Origin: Paroedura picta
Taxonomy: Eukaryota > Chordata > Lepidosauria > Squamata > Gekkonidae
Length of the DNA stretch: 64,000 bases
Reading direction: 5' to 3'
Assembly (NCBI RefSeq): GCF_049243985.1
Contig: NC_135370.1
Location: forward strand, 103,569,006 to 103,633,005
Positions 31,378 through 43,469 of this stretch are shown piece after piece (within the stretch, counting starts at the first letter, position 1; each line of letters begins with the position of its first letter). The notes under the pieces were generated by a model. It saw only the letters and a program-made list of their open reading frames with translations, was not told where the DNA came from and ran no database searches. Position numbers and translations under genes: made by a program.

Positions 31378-31837
31378 ACTACATTATATTGGCTCTCTGT
31401 AATTAGAACACTTGTATAGTTGCTATGAGGTCTAAATATGGACGCATAATAAAGGCTTTAAAAGCATAAAACTTTCCCCACATTTACTCTTGAAAATATT
31501 GAATTAATTATTTTCTTTAAATTCACATCCCACATTGTAATCTGAAATGGTGACACACACCCCACTCCACCCCATCCCTATATCAATCCAGTACAAGTTA
31601 GGGATGCTCAAACATTGGTCCATTCAGTTCATCTCCTGTTTGCCAGTCACAACATTGGAGCCAAGTTTTCAATGACTGCTCATCTGTCTGTTGGTTAACT
31701 TGGGTGTTTGATAGGTTCTTTCACTGTTTTCCTTCTTTAAGAATATAGAACAATACAAACAGTTTTGGTATATGTGTTTTTACATGCAGGCCAACTGAGT
31801 TCTATTTCCCCACTGCACATAAATCGGTGCTTGAACC
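31378..31837. other. Intergenic, no feature recognised
   Basis: AT-rich unassigned sequence between the solo LTR and an L2 copy. Confidence 0.35.
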
Positions 31838-33275
31838 ATATCAATCAGGTTTCTGTCCTGGCCATGGGGTAGAAACTAAATTAGTTGCCTTTGTGGATGA
31901 TATCTGACGCCAGCTGGATTGAGGCAGTTCGGTCATTCTTGTGATGCTCAATATGTCGGCCATATTTGATGGGGTTGATCACAAGTTATTGGCACACTGC
32001 CTCACTGGGGCTGAGATTCAGGAGATGGCACTTCAATAGCTGTGCTCCTTCCGGAACCGGACACAGAGAGTGGTTATCGGAGAGGTTTTATCGGGCCCCT
32101 ATCAATTCCCTTGTGGAGTCCCACAGGTGGTGGTAATCTCCCCCGCATTATTTAACATCTTTATATGCTCTCTTGGACAGCTGGTGTGGAGTTACAGTCT
32201 GGGGTAGGGGTGTCATCAATATGCAGATGATATCCAGGTCTGTCTCCCCCTGGATACATTTGCCAGATGTGTGGAAGCCATTGCTGGATGGTTAGAGTAG
32301 AATCATCTGAAACTCAACCCATTCAAAATTGAGGTCCTGTGGCTGAGCAGGAAAGGGGCAGGACAGGAAGTATGTCTTCCCTCCTTTGCTGGAGCATAGC
32401 TTACTATCTTGCCCACCCCAAGGAACTTGGGGATGATTCTGGATGCCTCCCTTTCTATGGAGGCACAGATCATAGGAGTAGTACACATGGCATTTTACCA
32501 TCTTCAATAGGTGAGGCTACTAGCTCCCTACCTTCCTCAGGACTGTCTGGCCACAGTGATCCATGTGATGGTTACCTCTAGAATGGACTTCTTTAACTCG
32601 CTCTACGCTGGCCTACCCTTGTCCTTGACCTGGAAATTCTAGCTGATGCAGAATGCAACTGCTAGGGTCCTCACTGGTGTACCTTGAAGTGCCCATATCT
32701 AGCCTGTGCTGAGACAGCTGCATTGGTTGCTCATTGTGGCCTGGATCAGGTTCAAGGTCTTGGTTTTGACCTTTAAGGCCCACTCACAGCTTGGGCCCTG
32801 CCTATCTGAGGGACCTCTTATCTGCTTATGTCCCCCACAGGGCACTTCACTCAGGAGGAGCTTATCTGTTAGAGTCCCTGGCCCCAGAGAAATACACCTG
32901 GCCTCAACCTGGGTCAGGGACCTTTTGGTCCGGGCCCTGACCTGGTGGAATGAGCTCCTGGGAGAGCTGAGGGCCCTGACAGAGCTGACAAAGTACCACA
33001 GCACCTGTAAAATGAAGCTCTTCCACCAGATCTTTGGTTGAAGCCAGGACTAAGAGCTAAGACCCCCCTCCCCCCCAGGCTGTACTGTATCATCTTGCTA
33101 CCTCCCTCAAAGATTGGCTGTGGGTAGAGGGACAGTTTTTGGCCATCTTGTTGCTGGAGGTTTTTTTGTTTTGTTTTATGGGATAGGGGTTTTTACGGGG
33201 TTTTATGTCTGATGTAAACTGCCTCGAGTCGTTTGAAAGAGGCAAACTAAAAATCAAATAAATAAAAATAAATAA
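31838..33275 (+). mobile_element. L2 LINE, decayed, 5'-truncated
   Basis: L2 nucleotide blocks occur in the same order as at 21.5-23.3 kb: CAATCAGGTTTCTGTCCTGG, CTTGTGGAGTCCCACAGGTG, CATCAATATGCAGATGATAT (the Y-A-D-D region, about 32215-32235), AACTTGGGGATGATTCTGGA, GACCTGGTGGAATGAGCTCC and AAAATGAAGCTCTTCCACCA. It ends AAACTGCCTCGAGTCGTTTG and AAATAAATAAAAATAAATAA. There are many stops; older than the 21.5-kb copy. Confidence 0.88.
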
Positions 33276-33295
33276 ATACATAAATGAATATATAT

Positions 33296-33316
33296 ACGTA
33301 TACATACATACATACA

Positions 33317-33347
<31 letters not shown>

Positions 33348-33350
33348 GTA
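33296..33350 (+). repeat. CATA microsatellite
   Basis: Perfect ACATACAT run of about 12 units following the L2 tail (AAATAAATA). Probably grown from that tail. Confidence 0.92.
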
Positions 33351-33622
33351 AGGGTAAAGGTAAAGGTATCCCCTGTGCAAGCACTGGGTCAAGTCTGACC
33401 CATCTAGCATTTTCATGGCAGACTCAATACGGGGTGGTTTGCCAGTACCTTCCCCAGTCATTACCATTTACCCCCCAGCAAGCTGGGTACTCATTTTACC
33501 AACCTCGGAAGGATGGAAGGCTGAGTCAACCTTGAGCCAGCTGCTGGGATCAAACTCCCAGCCTCATGGGCAGAGCTTTCAGACTGCATGTCTGCTGCTT
33601 TACCACTCTGCGCAACAAGAGG
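33351..33622 (-). mobile_element. tRNA-SINE with BovB-like tail, reverse orientation
   Basis: It starts GTAAAGGTAAAGGTATCCCC, contains CGGGGTGGTTTGCCAGT and CCAGCAAGCTGGGTACTC, and ends TACCACTCTGCGCAACAAG. Compared with the copy at 1547 it lacks about 20 bp after GTCTGACCC. A GT repeat (33623-33642) follows its head end. Confidence 0.88.
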
Positions 33623-33763
33623 TGTGTGTGTGTGTGTGTGTGTTACGGTTACATATAATGTGTGGCAGGTTACCATATACAAGACCTTATAAAACATCAT
33701 AAAAACCCCATCCCATAAACAAAACAGATAGAATATGAGATAAAGATAAAACAAGATTAGTGA

Positions 33764-34330
33764 CATAGAATAGAATAACAGAGTTGGAAGGGACCTCATC
33801 TGTCATCTAGTCCAACCTCCTGCACTATGCAGGACACTCACATCCCAATCGCTCATCTACTGTGACCTGCCACCCCTTTGCCTTCACAGAATCAGCCTCT
33901 CCATCAGATGGCTATCTAGCCTCTGTTTAAAAATTTCCAAAAATGGAGAACCCACCACCTCCTGAGGAAGCCTGTTCCACTGAGAAACTGCTCTGTCAGG
34001 AACTTCTTCCGGATGTTTAGATGGAATTTCTTTTGAATTAATTTCATCCCATTCATTCTGTTCTGTCCCTCTGGGGCAAGAGAGAACAATTCTGCTCCAT
34101 CCTCCATATGACACCCTTTTAAATACTTGAAGATGGTTATCAGATCCTCTCTCAGTTGTCTCCTCTCTAGGCTAAACAGACCATGCTCCCCCAACCTTTC
34201 TTCATACGTCTTGGTCTCCAAACCCCTCACCATCTTTGTTGCAGTTCCAGTTTGTCAACATCCCTCTTCAACTGGGGTTCCCAAAACTGAACACAGCACT
34301 CCAAGTGAGGCCGAACCAGAGCAGAGTAAA
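33764..34330 (-). mobile_element. CR1 LINE 3' fragment
   Basis: The left terminus ATAGAATAACAGAGTTGGAAG and following text match the CR1 3' end. On the minus strand, 33916-34233 reads RLGEHGLFSLERRQLREDLI and FKYLKGCHMEDGAELFSL, the CR1 ORF2 C-terminus. It belongs to a different subfamily from the 28.3-kb copy. Confidence 0.87.
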
Positions 34331-34362
34331 TCATAGAATCATAGAACCATAGAATCTAATCC
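34331..34362 (-). repeat. CATAGAAT octamer repeats (CR1 3' end remnant)
   Basis: Three CATAGAAT-like units in a row, the tandem octamer that closes CR1 elements, directly at the 5' edge of the previous CR1 fragment. A second CR1 end probably lies here. Confidence 0.6.
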
Positions 34363-35464
34363 CATCCATTCCTGCAGCCATCTACCCTGGGGTGGGGAAG
34401 GGCTCCGTTGTTCCTTTAAACTCAACCATTCATGTAAGTAGTCCTTAGCACCATTAATCTGTTTGGGTCAGCAGTATTTTGGTACATTGTAGTCAAAATA
34501 GGTAAGTTTGACTATCAAGCATATTTAATGTGAAATTCATATTTAAAGCCCATTTTGTTACATGTTCCAGTCTAGAATGAAGATGATTTCATGGTAGGGG
34601 AAATATCTGCACTGGCTATAGAGCCAGTAAGAAGTTCAAATTCTGTTTTGTACAGTTATGGTGAAAGGACTTGATTTGAACACAAGTGGGAAGTTACAAG
34701 TCTGAATGGTATACTTCAATCTGGCTCATGGATTGTGGACCTGTTATATCTTCCGTTGTGGTCCTGTGGCTGCAACCTGTTTTCTTGATTTGTTGCCAGT
34801 TGGGTTTTTAAGGGAGATGCACTTCAGCAGCTCCCTTTCATAATCACTATCATTAACACCTCTCCGGCAGGGCAGGGGAGAGAGGTTCATTGCTATAGAT
34901 GGCAACACAGTTGATTAAGCAGCCTTCTGCTGCCCTGAGAGCAATTTCTTAGATTTCCTCCTCAGTTCAAATCTCCCTTTCACACCAAAGGTTTATACTG
35001 AAAGGTTGTGGCAGGGCAATCGTAGCCCTTACCTCTGTGATAATAATATCCTGTTTTCAATCAAGCCAAAGCAGTGAGACATCTTTAATGAGGATTTTTA
35101 AAAACTGACCTTATATTTGACAGTTTGGATTCTGGCACTGTCAGTTTTAATTCTGATCTTCTTGTGACTTTGGTTACTTCCCTTCCCTTTTTTGTTTGTT
35201 TGTTTGTTACAAACGCCAAGGCTTCTCACTACTTTTAAAAAACATTGTTTCATTAGCCCTAGTAGTTCCCGTTGTCACAATAAATAAAGTGGTCCTCTGA
35301 TATTGCTGCTGTGAATTACAGAGTTCCCTGGGGCTATGAATGGGGTGGATACCTTTTTTCTCACTATATATATATCATCAATTGTGTCTTGCATCTGTGT
35401 CTCTATTACGTTCCAGATGTGCAGATGGAAGATGAATTCACTCAGTTTTAAAAATACATCTCAT
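34363..35464. other. Intergenic, no feature recognised
   Basis: Unassigned sequence with a TTTG repeat at 35191-35208 and a short TA repeat at 35367-35378. Confidence 0.35.
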
Positions 35465-35860
35465 GAGAAGAGCTGTAATGGCTCAGAATGAAGGTCCTTC
35501 TGGTCCAGGATCCTGTTTTTAATGTTGGCCAAACAGATGGTTCCAGGAAGCCCGCAGACCAAGGCAGAAAGGCAACAGCACTCCTGATGTTTATGTGCAG
35601 CACATGTCACATAAGTGTAGCACTTGCTGAACAGCTAATCTGTGGATCAGCCCAGTGTTCCAGCCTCTTATGCCCCAAAACATATTCTTTTTGTAACTTT
35701 ATAGGAAGTTGGTAACAGGAAGACACCAATAAAGTGGTCCAGGTGCTACTGATCATTTCCAGCTTCAGAATTTTCCAAGGATGTTGATCAGGCCTTTGTA
35801 TTTCCCCCCTCTTTTTATGGATCAAGCTTCATTTGGATTATGGGGCAGGACTTTCTTAGA
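35465..35860 (-). mobile_element. CR1/L3-like LINE 3' fragment
   Basis: GGTCCTTCTGGTCCAGGATC, then TGTTGGCCAAACAGATGG and CAGGAAGCCCGCAGACCAAG follow the order of the CR1-related 3' region seen at 46925. Old and without frames. Confidence 0.5.
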
Positions 35861-36057
35861 GCAAGGCTTTGAAATAGTTTAGAGACTCTATTTTCCTTTT
35901 ACAGCAGCTCTTTCATTTACTAATGCGTGGAAGTGAAATGTGGGTCTTCGAACACTCAGTGGACACATTCTCAGAAGCTTCAACTAATTAAGACTTCCTG
36001 AGACATGACCATTATATAGGTAGTGCTATGAAATGGATGCACACGTTGCTAAAAAAG

Positions 36058-36112
36058 CTGCCCAGAGCCTTTGGGAAACAGTGGGGTATAAATGCAATAA
36101 ATAAATAAATCC
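36058..36112 (+). mobile_element. LINE 3' terminus (L2-like)
   Basis: GCCCAGAGCCTTTGGGAAAC, GTGGGGTATAAATGCAATAA and ATAAATAAAT: the terminal signature of an L2-type LINE. Confidence 0.55.
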
Positions 36113-37315
36113 CAGGTAGTCTTCCTGCTGATTATCAGCATGACCTTTGGAGCACATCACCAGCCATGCAATTGCTAGAGCTTTCTCCTGTCACTTGTTT
36201 TTTTAAAAGATCACACCTTCAGCCAATGTGACTAAAAGATCTCATCCAAGCAGGTTGCTGTACTGTTAATATATATAGAAGAAAAATCCTCCATTTCTCT
36301 TTAAATTTGAAATGTTGATCTGGGCGTTCTAGGAAGAGAACTACTATGGTCAAGATTGGCTAGATTGATGGCCTTGATATGCTAGACCTTGGCATGATAT
36401 GGGATTGAGTAATGGCATTAAGGAAGCTCCTGTAACAGTAACAGGAGCTGTGAGTGCATTTAGTTTTCGGCCTGTGCTGAATGTGATAAAGATGTGCAAA
36501 AGCCTGTACATCATTCTGCTTCAGTGGAGGAAGATATACGTTTGGAAGGAAAATGGGCAAAAAGCATTACAATATTTCAGCTTGTAGCTACAAATTATTC
36601 TGTCTAGCTGCTAGCATTACTGGAGATCGGAGCATGGCTTTTTTTCCCTTTTGGGAAGAAAATACCACTGTATGGTCTCATGCATTAGTTAAAAACAAAA
36701 AACCTTTCAGTGTTTTTCAGTTCTTCAAACTAGCTTTTGTCTTATTGACTAAAGTTGGTATAAATTTCAGTTTAGATAACCTACCAAGTTTGACCTCCCA
36801 AATCCCACAATTTCACTAAATATTAGTTATACTTGGCAGGTGTTTCAAAATTGTCGAAAGTACAGAAAATACAAGCAACTAGGCTTGCACAAAACCCAAG
36901 TAATGTAAACATAGCCCCAGTTAGGTATCCTGAATGCTATCGATAAGTTGTATGGGGGAGAGGAATTGACTCCAGCTCCATTATCTGTCATCCCAAACAG
37001 CAGATCAGAGGTATTTAGAATAATTCATAAGAGCTATGTACATGGAACCTCAGCTGTGGAATGAACTGAGAACTGTGTATGCAGCTGCTGTTCTGTTATT
37101 CTCCATCTTTCTAAGGACACACACAGAATGCTCCTCCTAGGTACTGTTTCTGGGTGGTTGTGTATGGTAAGGTCATGTTCACAATGTTTTAAAAACATTT
37201 GTGTGTGTGTGTGTTATTAACACAATATAGTTTTACTTAGAAAGGGAACAAAGCCCACAATTTTAATAGCAAAATACAAAATTATTCCATTTTTATTTTA
37301 CTGTTACATCAAGGG
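36113..37315. other. Intergenic, no feature recognised
   Basis: Unassigned sequence. A TG repeat lies at 37200-37214. No exon recognised. Confidence 0.35.
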
Positions 37316-37480
37316 GCTCATGGTAGCATCTTAACCCCCATCCCTTTCCATCATTGTATCCTTACAACAACCCTGTAAAGTAGCATACACTGAGATAGAG
37401 TGAGGGAGAGTGACTGGCCCAAGGTCACCCAGCAAGCTTTATGGACACTTGAACCATGACACCCCCACTCCTGATCCCTC
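37316..37480 (-). mobile_element. Old tRNA-SINE / MIR-like fragment, reversed
   Basis: ATCCTTACAACAACCCTGTA, AGTGACTGGCCCAAGGTCAC and CCAGCAAGCTTTATGG are the reversed GTGACCTTGGGCCAGTCAC block of tRNA-SINEs of the MIR-like type. Confidence 0.6.
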
Positions 37481-37508
37481 GGGTATGTAGAGCAATGCCA
37501 AGCAATCA

Positions 37509-37548
37509 TTGCCAGCAGTAAGAAATATTTGCCAGCAGTAAGAAATAT
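37509..37548 (+). repeat. Perfect 20-bp tandem duplication
   Basis: TTGCCAGCAGTAAGAAATAT occurs twice head to tail without mismatch, probably a recent replication slip. Confidence 0.95.
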
Positions 37549-39590
37549 TCCAGAGACATCTGGGCTTCAGTCATGGGCATAGTTAGAACCACTTAGATCC
37601 TATAAGCTTCAAGGGGATTGAGCAACCTTGCTGTGTGCTGGATGGAGTCTCCAACTGCTATCAAAGAAGGATCAGCTACCATGAAAGAGAGATTGTGTTC
37701 ATGTGTATGGCAGAGCTACTCATAAGCCCTCTTAGAATTCAGTAGCATTCATAGTTCCCTTGGCACCGATAAACAGGATGTTAGGACTCCAGGGATGTAC
37801 TGGTGACATGTCTTTTAATTTGACAGCAGACATGCTGTGTCTACAAAATGTCATTATCCCTCTGACATTTTCAATGTTAAGTTTTCTTCCCTTGTATTTG
37901 GAGTTTGTACATCATTTGAGAAAACAACTAATCAATTGAAGATACAGTTATCCATGTTACGATGCTGCTGAAACATGCAGTTTCAGTAGATTATAAGTGA
38001 ATTTATACATAGCCCATGATGATTTTTATTCCACTGGGCTGGTCTAAGAATAATTAAGTGCTCATAAATGTTTTCATTTTTTTCCTCTTACTGGGAATTC
38101 TTGTTCTCCTTTCTTTAGATTGGGGCTTACCGTAAGTTAGTTTCAGAAGACATACTGCTCAGCCAGTTATAGCCAGTGGTACTTTTGTCCTTTGAAACCT
38201 CCAAGAACATATCTAGCTTTTATTGGAAATTTTAATGAATGTAGTCATTCAAATTACATATGAACTTTGTACATGCAGATGTTTATGAAGCACTTTTGGA
38301 CATTAATCACTGGACAGTAAACATTTGTCATTTTTGGACAAGACTTACCATTTTCTTCAAGTTTATTATGAAACAGAGAAGAGAGCTCTTACACTACAGC
38401 CAACTTATTGCAACCTCAAATATATAGACAAAGTTATTAATGTTAGACTGTAACAAAAACTGAAGTCTAAATTGAAAAGGGGGAGAGATTTTTTACTTAG
38501 AAAGTAAGGTGGCAGTTAGAGTGGCAAATTAGAATCTAAGAGAACTAGACCACACCAGAAAGGAAGAGCAGTTACCAGTTTCACTCTGAGAAAAGTGGAC
38601 TGGCAGTTTAATTTTATATCCTGGGGGGCTGGTGATGGCCAGAATTGGCCCGTGTGACCTAGCAGGGTCATCTTGCCTTAGATCTGGGTTGCAGAAGTGA
38701 TGACAATGCTTCTAGGCTCACTCCACTGCTACGGCCTATGTCCACAGCAGCCAGCTGGCTCAGTTTTCTCCAAGGTTGCTTTAATGTCCTAATCCAACTC
38801 TGACTCCACCACTGGCTTAGCTCAAAAAATCTTGCCGTTAGGGCCAAACTCTTACCCACTTCCATCATTGTATACTGTGAATTAATCCTATGAATGGAAC
38901 TCCTTTCAATGCCAGTGGGAATTTCACATGTAGAACAGATGCAACATCTAAAATAGAAGTAGCATTTGGAAAGGAAGCTTTGTTCATGCCTTGGACATTT
39001 GCTTTGTCAACCTCTTTGAAACACTAGAAGTGAAAGAAGTAGACGTGGATATATCTGTGTTGATGCCATTCCCTAAAGCTGATTCCAGGTGAAAGGCTGG
39101 CTTTGCTAGAACTGACAGCAGTAGTATGTCCTTCTCTCCACTCTGTGTTAGTATGCAATTAACATTTCAGCTTTCCCCTCTATTTTGTTAGGTGACACCA
39201 CGTGGACTAAAAACTGTGCAGCACTGTAAGCTGTCCAAGAACACACAATATTTGCTCAAAATGGTCAAAGGGTTGGAACATCTCTGTACTGTTGAAGAGT
39301 CTGGGACTTTTGAGCTTAGACAAAACTGACTAAGGGGGTTATTATGATAGCAGCCTCATGTATGTCCCCAACCATGTTTAGATCCATAATATCTAACTTA
39401 CCATTTTTGATGTCTTTACACTTTGTATTTTCCCACCCAGCACTACTGGAGAAAGAAAAATACACAAAGTCTGCAAGAACATTAGGATAAGTAAGTGGTG
39501 TTACAAGTAAATGAGAGAGAAGGAAAACTTGAGAAGGGGTTGCCATTTTTGGTAGCAGCCCCATGTTGGTTTTGAATGCCTGAGAATTTA
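37549..39590. other. Intergenic, no named repeat; possible conserved patches
   Basis: About 2 kb with no recognised repeat family or exon. The part 37890-38350 is low in repeats and has words such as ACTAATCAATTGAAG that resemble regulatory DNA, but nothing firm can be claimed. Confidence 0.3.
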
Positions 39591-40150
39591 AGAGCAGTCA
39601 TATTGGATTACAGCAATGTTTCATCTAGACAAATGTCCTATTTCCCACAGTGCCCCCCTAGATACCCTAGAGTGCCCCCACAAAATGGGCACAAAGGGCA
39701 AAGGCTCCCCTGTTGATCTTTGCCCATCAACTGAGATTCAGACATACATTACCTCTGAGTATGGATATTCCAGTTAGCCATATAAACTCATAACTGTTGA
39801 TGTACCTGTCCTCTGTTAATATGTGTAATCTACTTTTAAAACCATATAAACCAATGGCCCTTCATCCCATGACAGTGAGTTCCTTAAATTAATTATTAAT
39901 GTTAAGTACTTTCTTTCCTTTCAACTCTACAATATCCAGTTTGTAGATACAGCAACTAGACCTTGTTATGATTCTCTTTCTAAACATTGTTTTCCATGCT
40001 CCTGGCTACAGTAGTGAAATGGGCGGTAACCAGGCACAGTTTTTCAATGGTGATGCCTTGACCATTTGGGCTTGCCTAGCATTTAATTTACTTCAAAACG
40101 TGCTACACTTATTGGAAGTACTCCATTAAATTTTCATGATCTGCCTCTAG
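39591..40150 (-). mobile_element. CR1/L3-like LINE fragment
   Basis: TCCTATTTCCCACAGTGCCC, ACTTTTAAAACCATATAAAC and GTGAGTTCCTTAAATTAATT match in order the CR1-related text at 46925-47400. Old. Confidence 0.5.
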
Positions 40151-40151
40151 C

Positions 40152-40207
40152 CGAGAAGAAGAGTTGGTTTTTATACCCCACTTTTCACAATCCAATGGAG
40201 ATTCATA
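40152..40207 (-). mobile_element. tRNA-SINE fragment
   Basis: GAAGAAGAGTTGGTTTTTAT followed by ACCCCACTTTTCAC is the reversed 3' end of the SINE family seen at 58205. It is cut off at the DNA element starting at 40208. Confidence 0.6.
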
Positions 40208-40752
40208 GGCCCATTATGCACGGGATGGAATGCCCAAAATGCTGGTGAAAGGGCTTTGGGGAAAATCCCTGATTATGCCCAACATTGCTGCCATCCAGGG
40301 CATGACCGAACCCAGGCCCTTGGAAGACCTGCATTAACAAAACGCAGATTCATCCGGAGTCCTGGGTCCCCTGAGGGTGCAGGCGAGGGCTAGGTCAGGC
40401 TAGCCCTGTGCATAATTGGAGGAGCTGAGCTTTCAGCCCAGCTCCTCCCCCAACCTATGGCATCCCTGCAGGGTCTGTAGCTCCACAGAACCAAGAGGAG
40501 TGCCCCCCGCCCCTGCCATGGTGGGAGAGCAGCATGCTGCTCCCCACCACCCAGCAGTGGGGGCCCCCTGCCCCCAATCTCTCCCGCTGTGCTCCTGGTG
40601 CTTCCAGACCCACCTTGCGTCTGCTGGGCTGTTGCACCAGCGTAGCCAGTGTAGCCACTCCCCCATGCATACACGGGGGACGGTGGGGCTTTTGGTCCCA
40701 CCACAACGGCATGACAGCAGTGTGGTATAGCTGCTGCCATGCATAATGGGTC
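40208..40752. mobile_element. TIR element with GGCCCATTATGCAC ends, 545 bp
   Basis: Seen: left end GGCCCATTATGCACG, right end CATGCATAATGGGTC, which is its reverse complement with a few mismatches. The interior is GC-rich with no transposase. The chance frames of 70-133 codons on both strands come from high GC. The terminal motif resembles the 57,016 element. Target duplication is unclear, so the superfamily is unassigned. Confidence 0.65.
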
Positions 40753-40865
40753 AAAGTGGATTATAATTAGCTTCTCTTCCTCTCCCCACAATAGATTTGA
40801 ATAGATATTTTAAGAAGTTTGTTTTTTTATATTGTTTTCACGCTCTTGACTTGCTTTTGTGGTTT

Positions 40866-41873
40866 CATAGAATCATAGAATCGTAGAGTTGGAAGGGGCC
40901 ATACAGGCCATCTAGTCCAACCCCCTGCTCAACGCAGGATCAGCCCTAAGCATCCTAAAGCATCCAAGAAAAGTGTGTATCCAACCTTTGCTTGAAGACT
41001 GCTAGTGAGGGGGAGCTCACCACCTCCTTAGGCAGCTTATTCCACTGCTGAACTACTCTGACTGTGAAACATTTTTTCCTGATATAGCCTATAGCGTTGT
41101 ACTTGTAGTTTAAACTATCAAGGCTATCATGTCCCCTCTCAACCTCCTTTTCTCCAGGTTGAACATTCCCAAGTCCCTCAACCTATCTTCATTGATCCCT
41201 TGGCCCCAGATCATCTTCTTCACTCTCCTCTGTACCCTTTCAATTTTATCTACGTCCTTCTTGAAGTGAGGCCTCCAGAACTGCACACAGTACTCCAGGT
41301 GTGGTCTGACCAGTGCCGTATAGAATGGGACTATAACATCTTGTGATTTTGATGTGATGCCTCTGTTGATACAGCCCAAAATGGCGTTTGCCTTTTTTAC
41401 TGCTGCATCACACTGCCTGCTCATGTTTAGTTTACAATCCACAAGTACCCCAAGGTCTCATTCACACACAGTGTTATCTAGAAGCATGTCCCCCATCCAG
41501 TAGGCATGCTTTTCATTTTTCTGACCCAGATGCAGAACTTTACACTTATCTTTATTAAATTGCATCTTGTTCTCTTTTGCCCATTTTTCCATTGTTTTCA
41601 GATCTTGTTGAACTCTGTCTCTATCTTCCGGAGTATTTGCCAGTCCCCCCCAATTTGGTGTCATCTGCAAACTTGATGAGTAGTCCCTCCACCCCCTCAT
41701 CTAGATCATAAATATGTTAAAAAGTACCGGGCCGAGCCCCGAGCCCTGAGGTACCCCGCTACTCACCTCTCTCCAGTCTGATGAAACACCATTGACAACC
41801 ACTCTTTGAGTGCGGTTCTCTAACCAATTCCCTATCTACCTAACTATCTGAAAATCCAGATTGCAGTCCTTCA
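40866..41873 (-). mobile_element. CR1 LINE, about 1 kb, 5'-truncated
   Basis: Left terminus CATAGAATCATAGAATCGTA. On the minus strand, 41110-41442 and 41458-41700 read KLNMSRQCDAAVKKANAILG, PHLEYCVQFWRPHFKKDVD and KWAKENKMQFNKDKCKVLHL. It is very close in sequence to the 28.3-kb copy (same subfamily) but cut near the reverse transcriptase. A small internal deletion lies near 41118. Confidence 0.93.
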
Positions 41874-41979
41874 AATTGGTTTGTTTTATAATATTTGTAA
41901 TAATTAGGTTTTTTACATTTTAATTTCTTTTTTTAACCTTGTGAGTTGCTTTGAGCAAGTTTCAGAAGTGGTGACATAT

Positions 41980-42010
41980 AGATCTGTTGAATGAATGAAT
42001 GAATGAATGA
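41980..42010 (+). mobile_element. LINE 3' tail with GAAT repeat
   Basis: TTGAGCAAGTTTCAGAAGTG leads to a GAATGAATGAATGAATGAA run: an L2-like 3' end beginning near 41935. Confidence 0.5.
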
Positions 42011-42396
42011 AAACTATATTCAGTCTTACAAATGGAGGCAGATCATAGATACCTACAAATACCATATCATTCTAGCATGTTATTTTCAGTTCCTTGACTA
42101 TTAATTCCTAACATAGAATGTGTCTCTTTTTTTACTTTTGCTCAGTTAGTCTACATTTTAGCCTTTTGGAAGTATATCCTATCTACTGGTCCATTTTACC
42201 TATTTGCTTAGTGATGTAAACTTCATTTACCTACCAACTACTTCCCGCTCAGTTTACACCATTCTGAATCAACTGGTGTCATCTGCTCTCCAGCTCATTT
42301 CTGAAAAACTAACACTAGTCTTGGGAGAACACATTGCTTACTTTCTCCATTGTGAGAATTGTCCATTTAATCCTACATCTCTTTCTTGTTATTTAG
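42011..42396. other. Intergenic, no feature recognised
   Basis: Unassigned AT-rich sequence. Confidence 0.35.
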
Positions 42397-43160
42397 TCCT
42401 GCAGTCCCCAATCCTGAGTTGCAGACCGGTACTGATCCGCAGATCAGTCGGTACTGGGCTGCGGCTCCTCCTCACCCATTCCCACTCTGCCACTGGCTCA
42501 CCTTGGTGCCCCCTTGAATCCCAAGCCTGGTGATCGTCGGGCATTGCAGCCACAGGCAGAGACGTGCCTGCTGGGGGGCCAACCCAATCCAGCCTGGACT
42601 TCCTCCTCAGTGGCAATGTCAGCTGCTCTTCTTGGCACCTTGGCCTGAGGAGGAGTGGGAGGGGCGGGCTTGCCTTCTGTGGTGGCCGCCTGGGGTTCGC
42701 TGAGGACTCCTGAGCTGGGAGACGGGAATGAGCTTGCAGAAAGGAAAGTGAGAGGGAAAGTGGATGGTGGGGGGGAAAGCCCGAATCACAAGCCATGCTG
42801 GCCATCTTCCCCAGCTGGCAAGCGACTACCCTCCACAAGCCTCACATACGTTTAGTGGGGGGAGGCTTGGAGGCAGCAGCCCACGAGGGCTTATCTTCTG
42901 TAGGCGGCTGGGCATTCATCCCCTTCCTTCCCTCCCCCCTTCTTGGGTTCCCTTTTGCTTTGGGAAGGCCCCACTGCATGTGATGAGGCCTTCCTTCCCA
43001 CCACGTCCCCGGCCTTGGGGGATTTCCTGGAAAGCGAGCATGTGACAGGAGCAGCTCCAGGGGGGGCGAGTTTGTGGTGTTAACACCACAGGAGATGATT
43101 TGCGCAACTTGTTCTGCCCGTGCAAACATCTGAAGTAGCGCTCAGTCGCAGCGGGAGGAA
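42397..43160. mobile_element. Probable hAT-type element or fragment, GC-rich
   Basis: The left edge CCTGCAGTCCCCAATCCTGA matches the hAT terminus CAGTGGTCCCCAACCT with changes, followed by GACCGGTACTGATCCGCAGA, typical of that family. The GC-rich interior has only chance frames. The right terminus was not found, so the extent is approximate. Confidence 0.4.
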
Positions 43161-43469
43161 CCGCACAAGGCGTCTGTCCTCCAAATTTGTTTTAACAGTG
43201 AACACACACGCCCACCAGTTCAGTGCTTTAAAAAAAAATGTTGATCAAAATTTTAATTTATTTCGAAAAAGAATACAGAATATAGAAAGGACTATGGATT
43301 CCATTTACAGCACTATGGATATTAAGCCGCTATATCACAATGTGTCTTATAATATCTTTTCCCCTTGCATCTGTCCTCCCCACCCCCCTCCCCACGTAAT
43401 AAATTCCATAATTCACATGCACCTCAGGTTCATCAAGTATTTCTTTCGGTCTCAATGTATTATATGGCA

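Noticed and set aside
33296-33350. CRISPR-like short repeat array
   Set aside because: It is a plain CATA microsatellite without spacers, in a vertebrate genome.
40390-40791. Several overlapping frames of 70-133 codons
   Set aside because: They fall inside the GC-rich TIR element; overlapping frames on both strands with no domain indicate composition-driven openness.
42389-43129. Overlapping frames of 62-149 codons
   Set aside because: GC-rich hAT-like sequence; no domain and no splice context.
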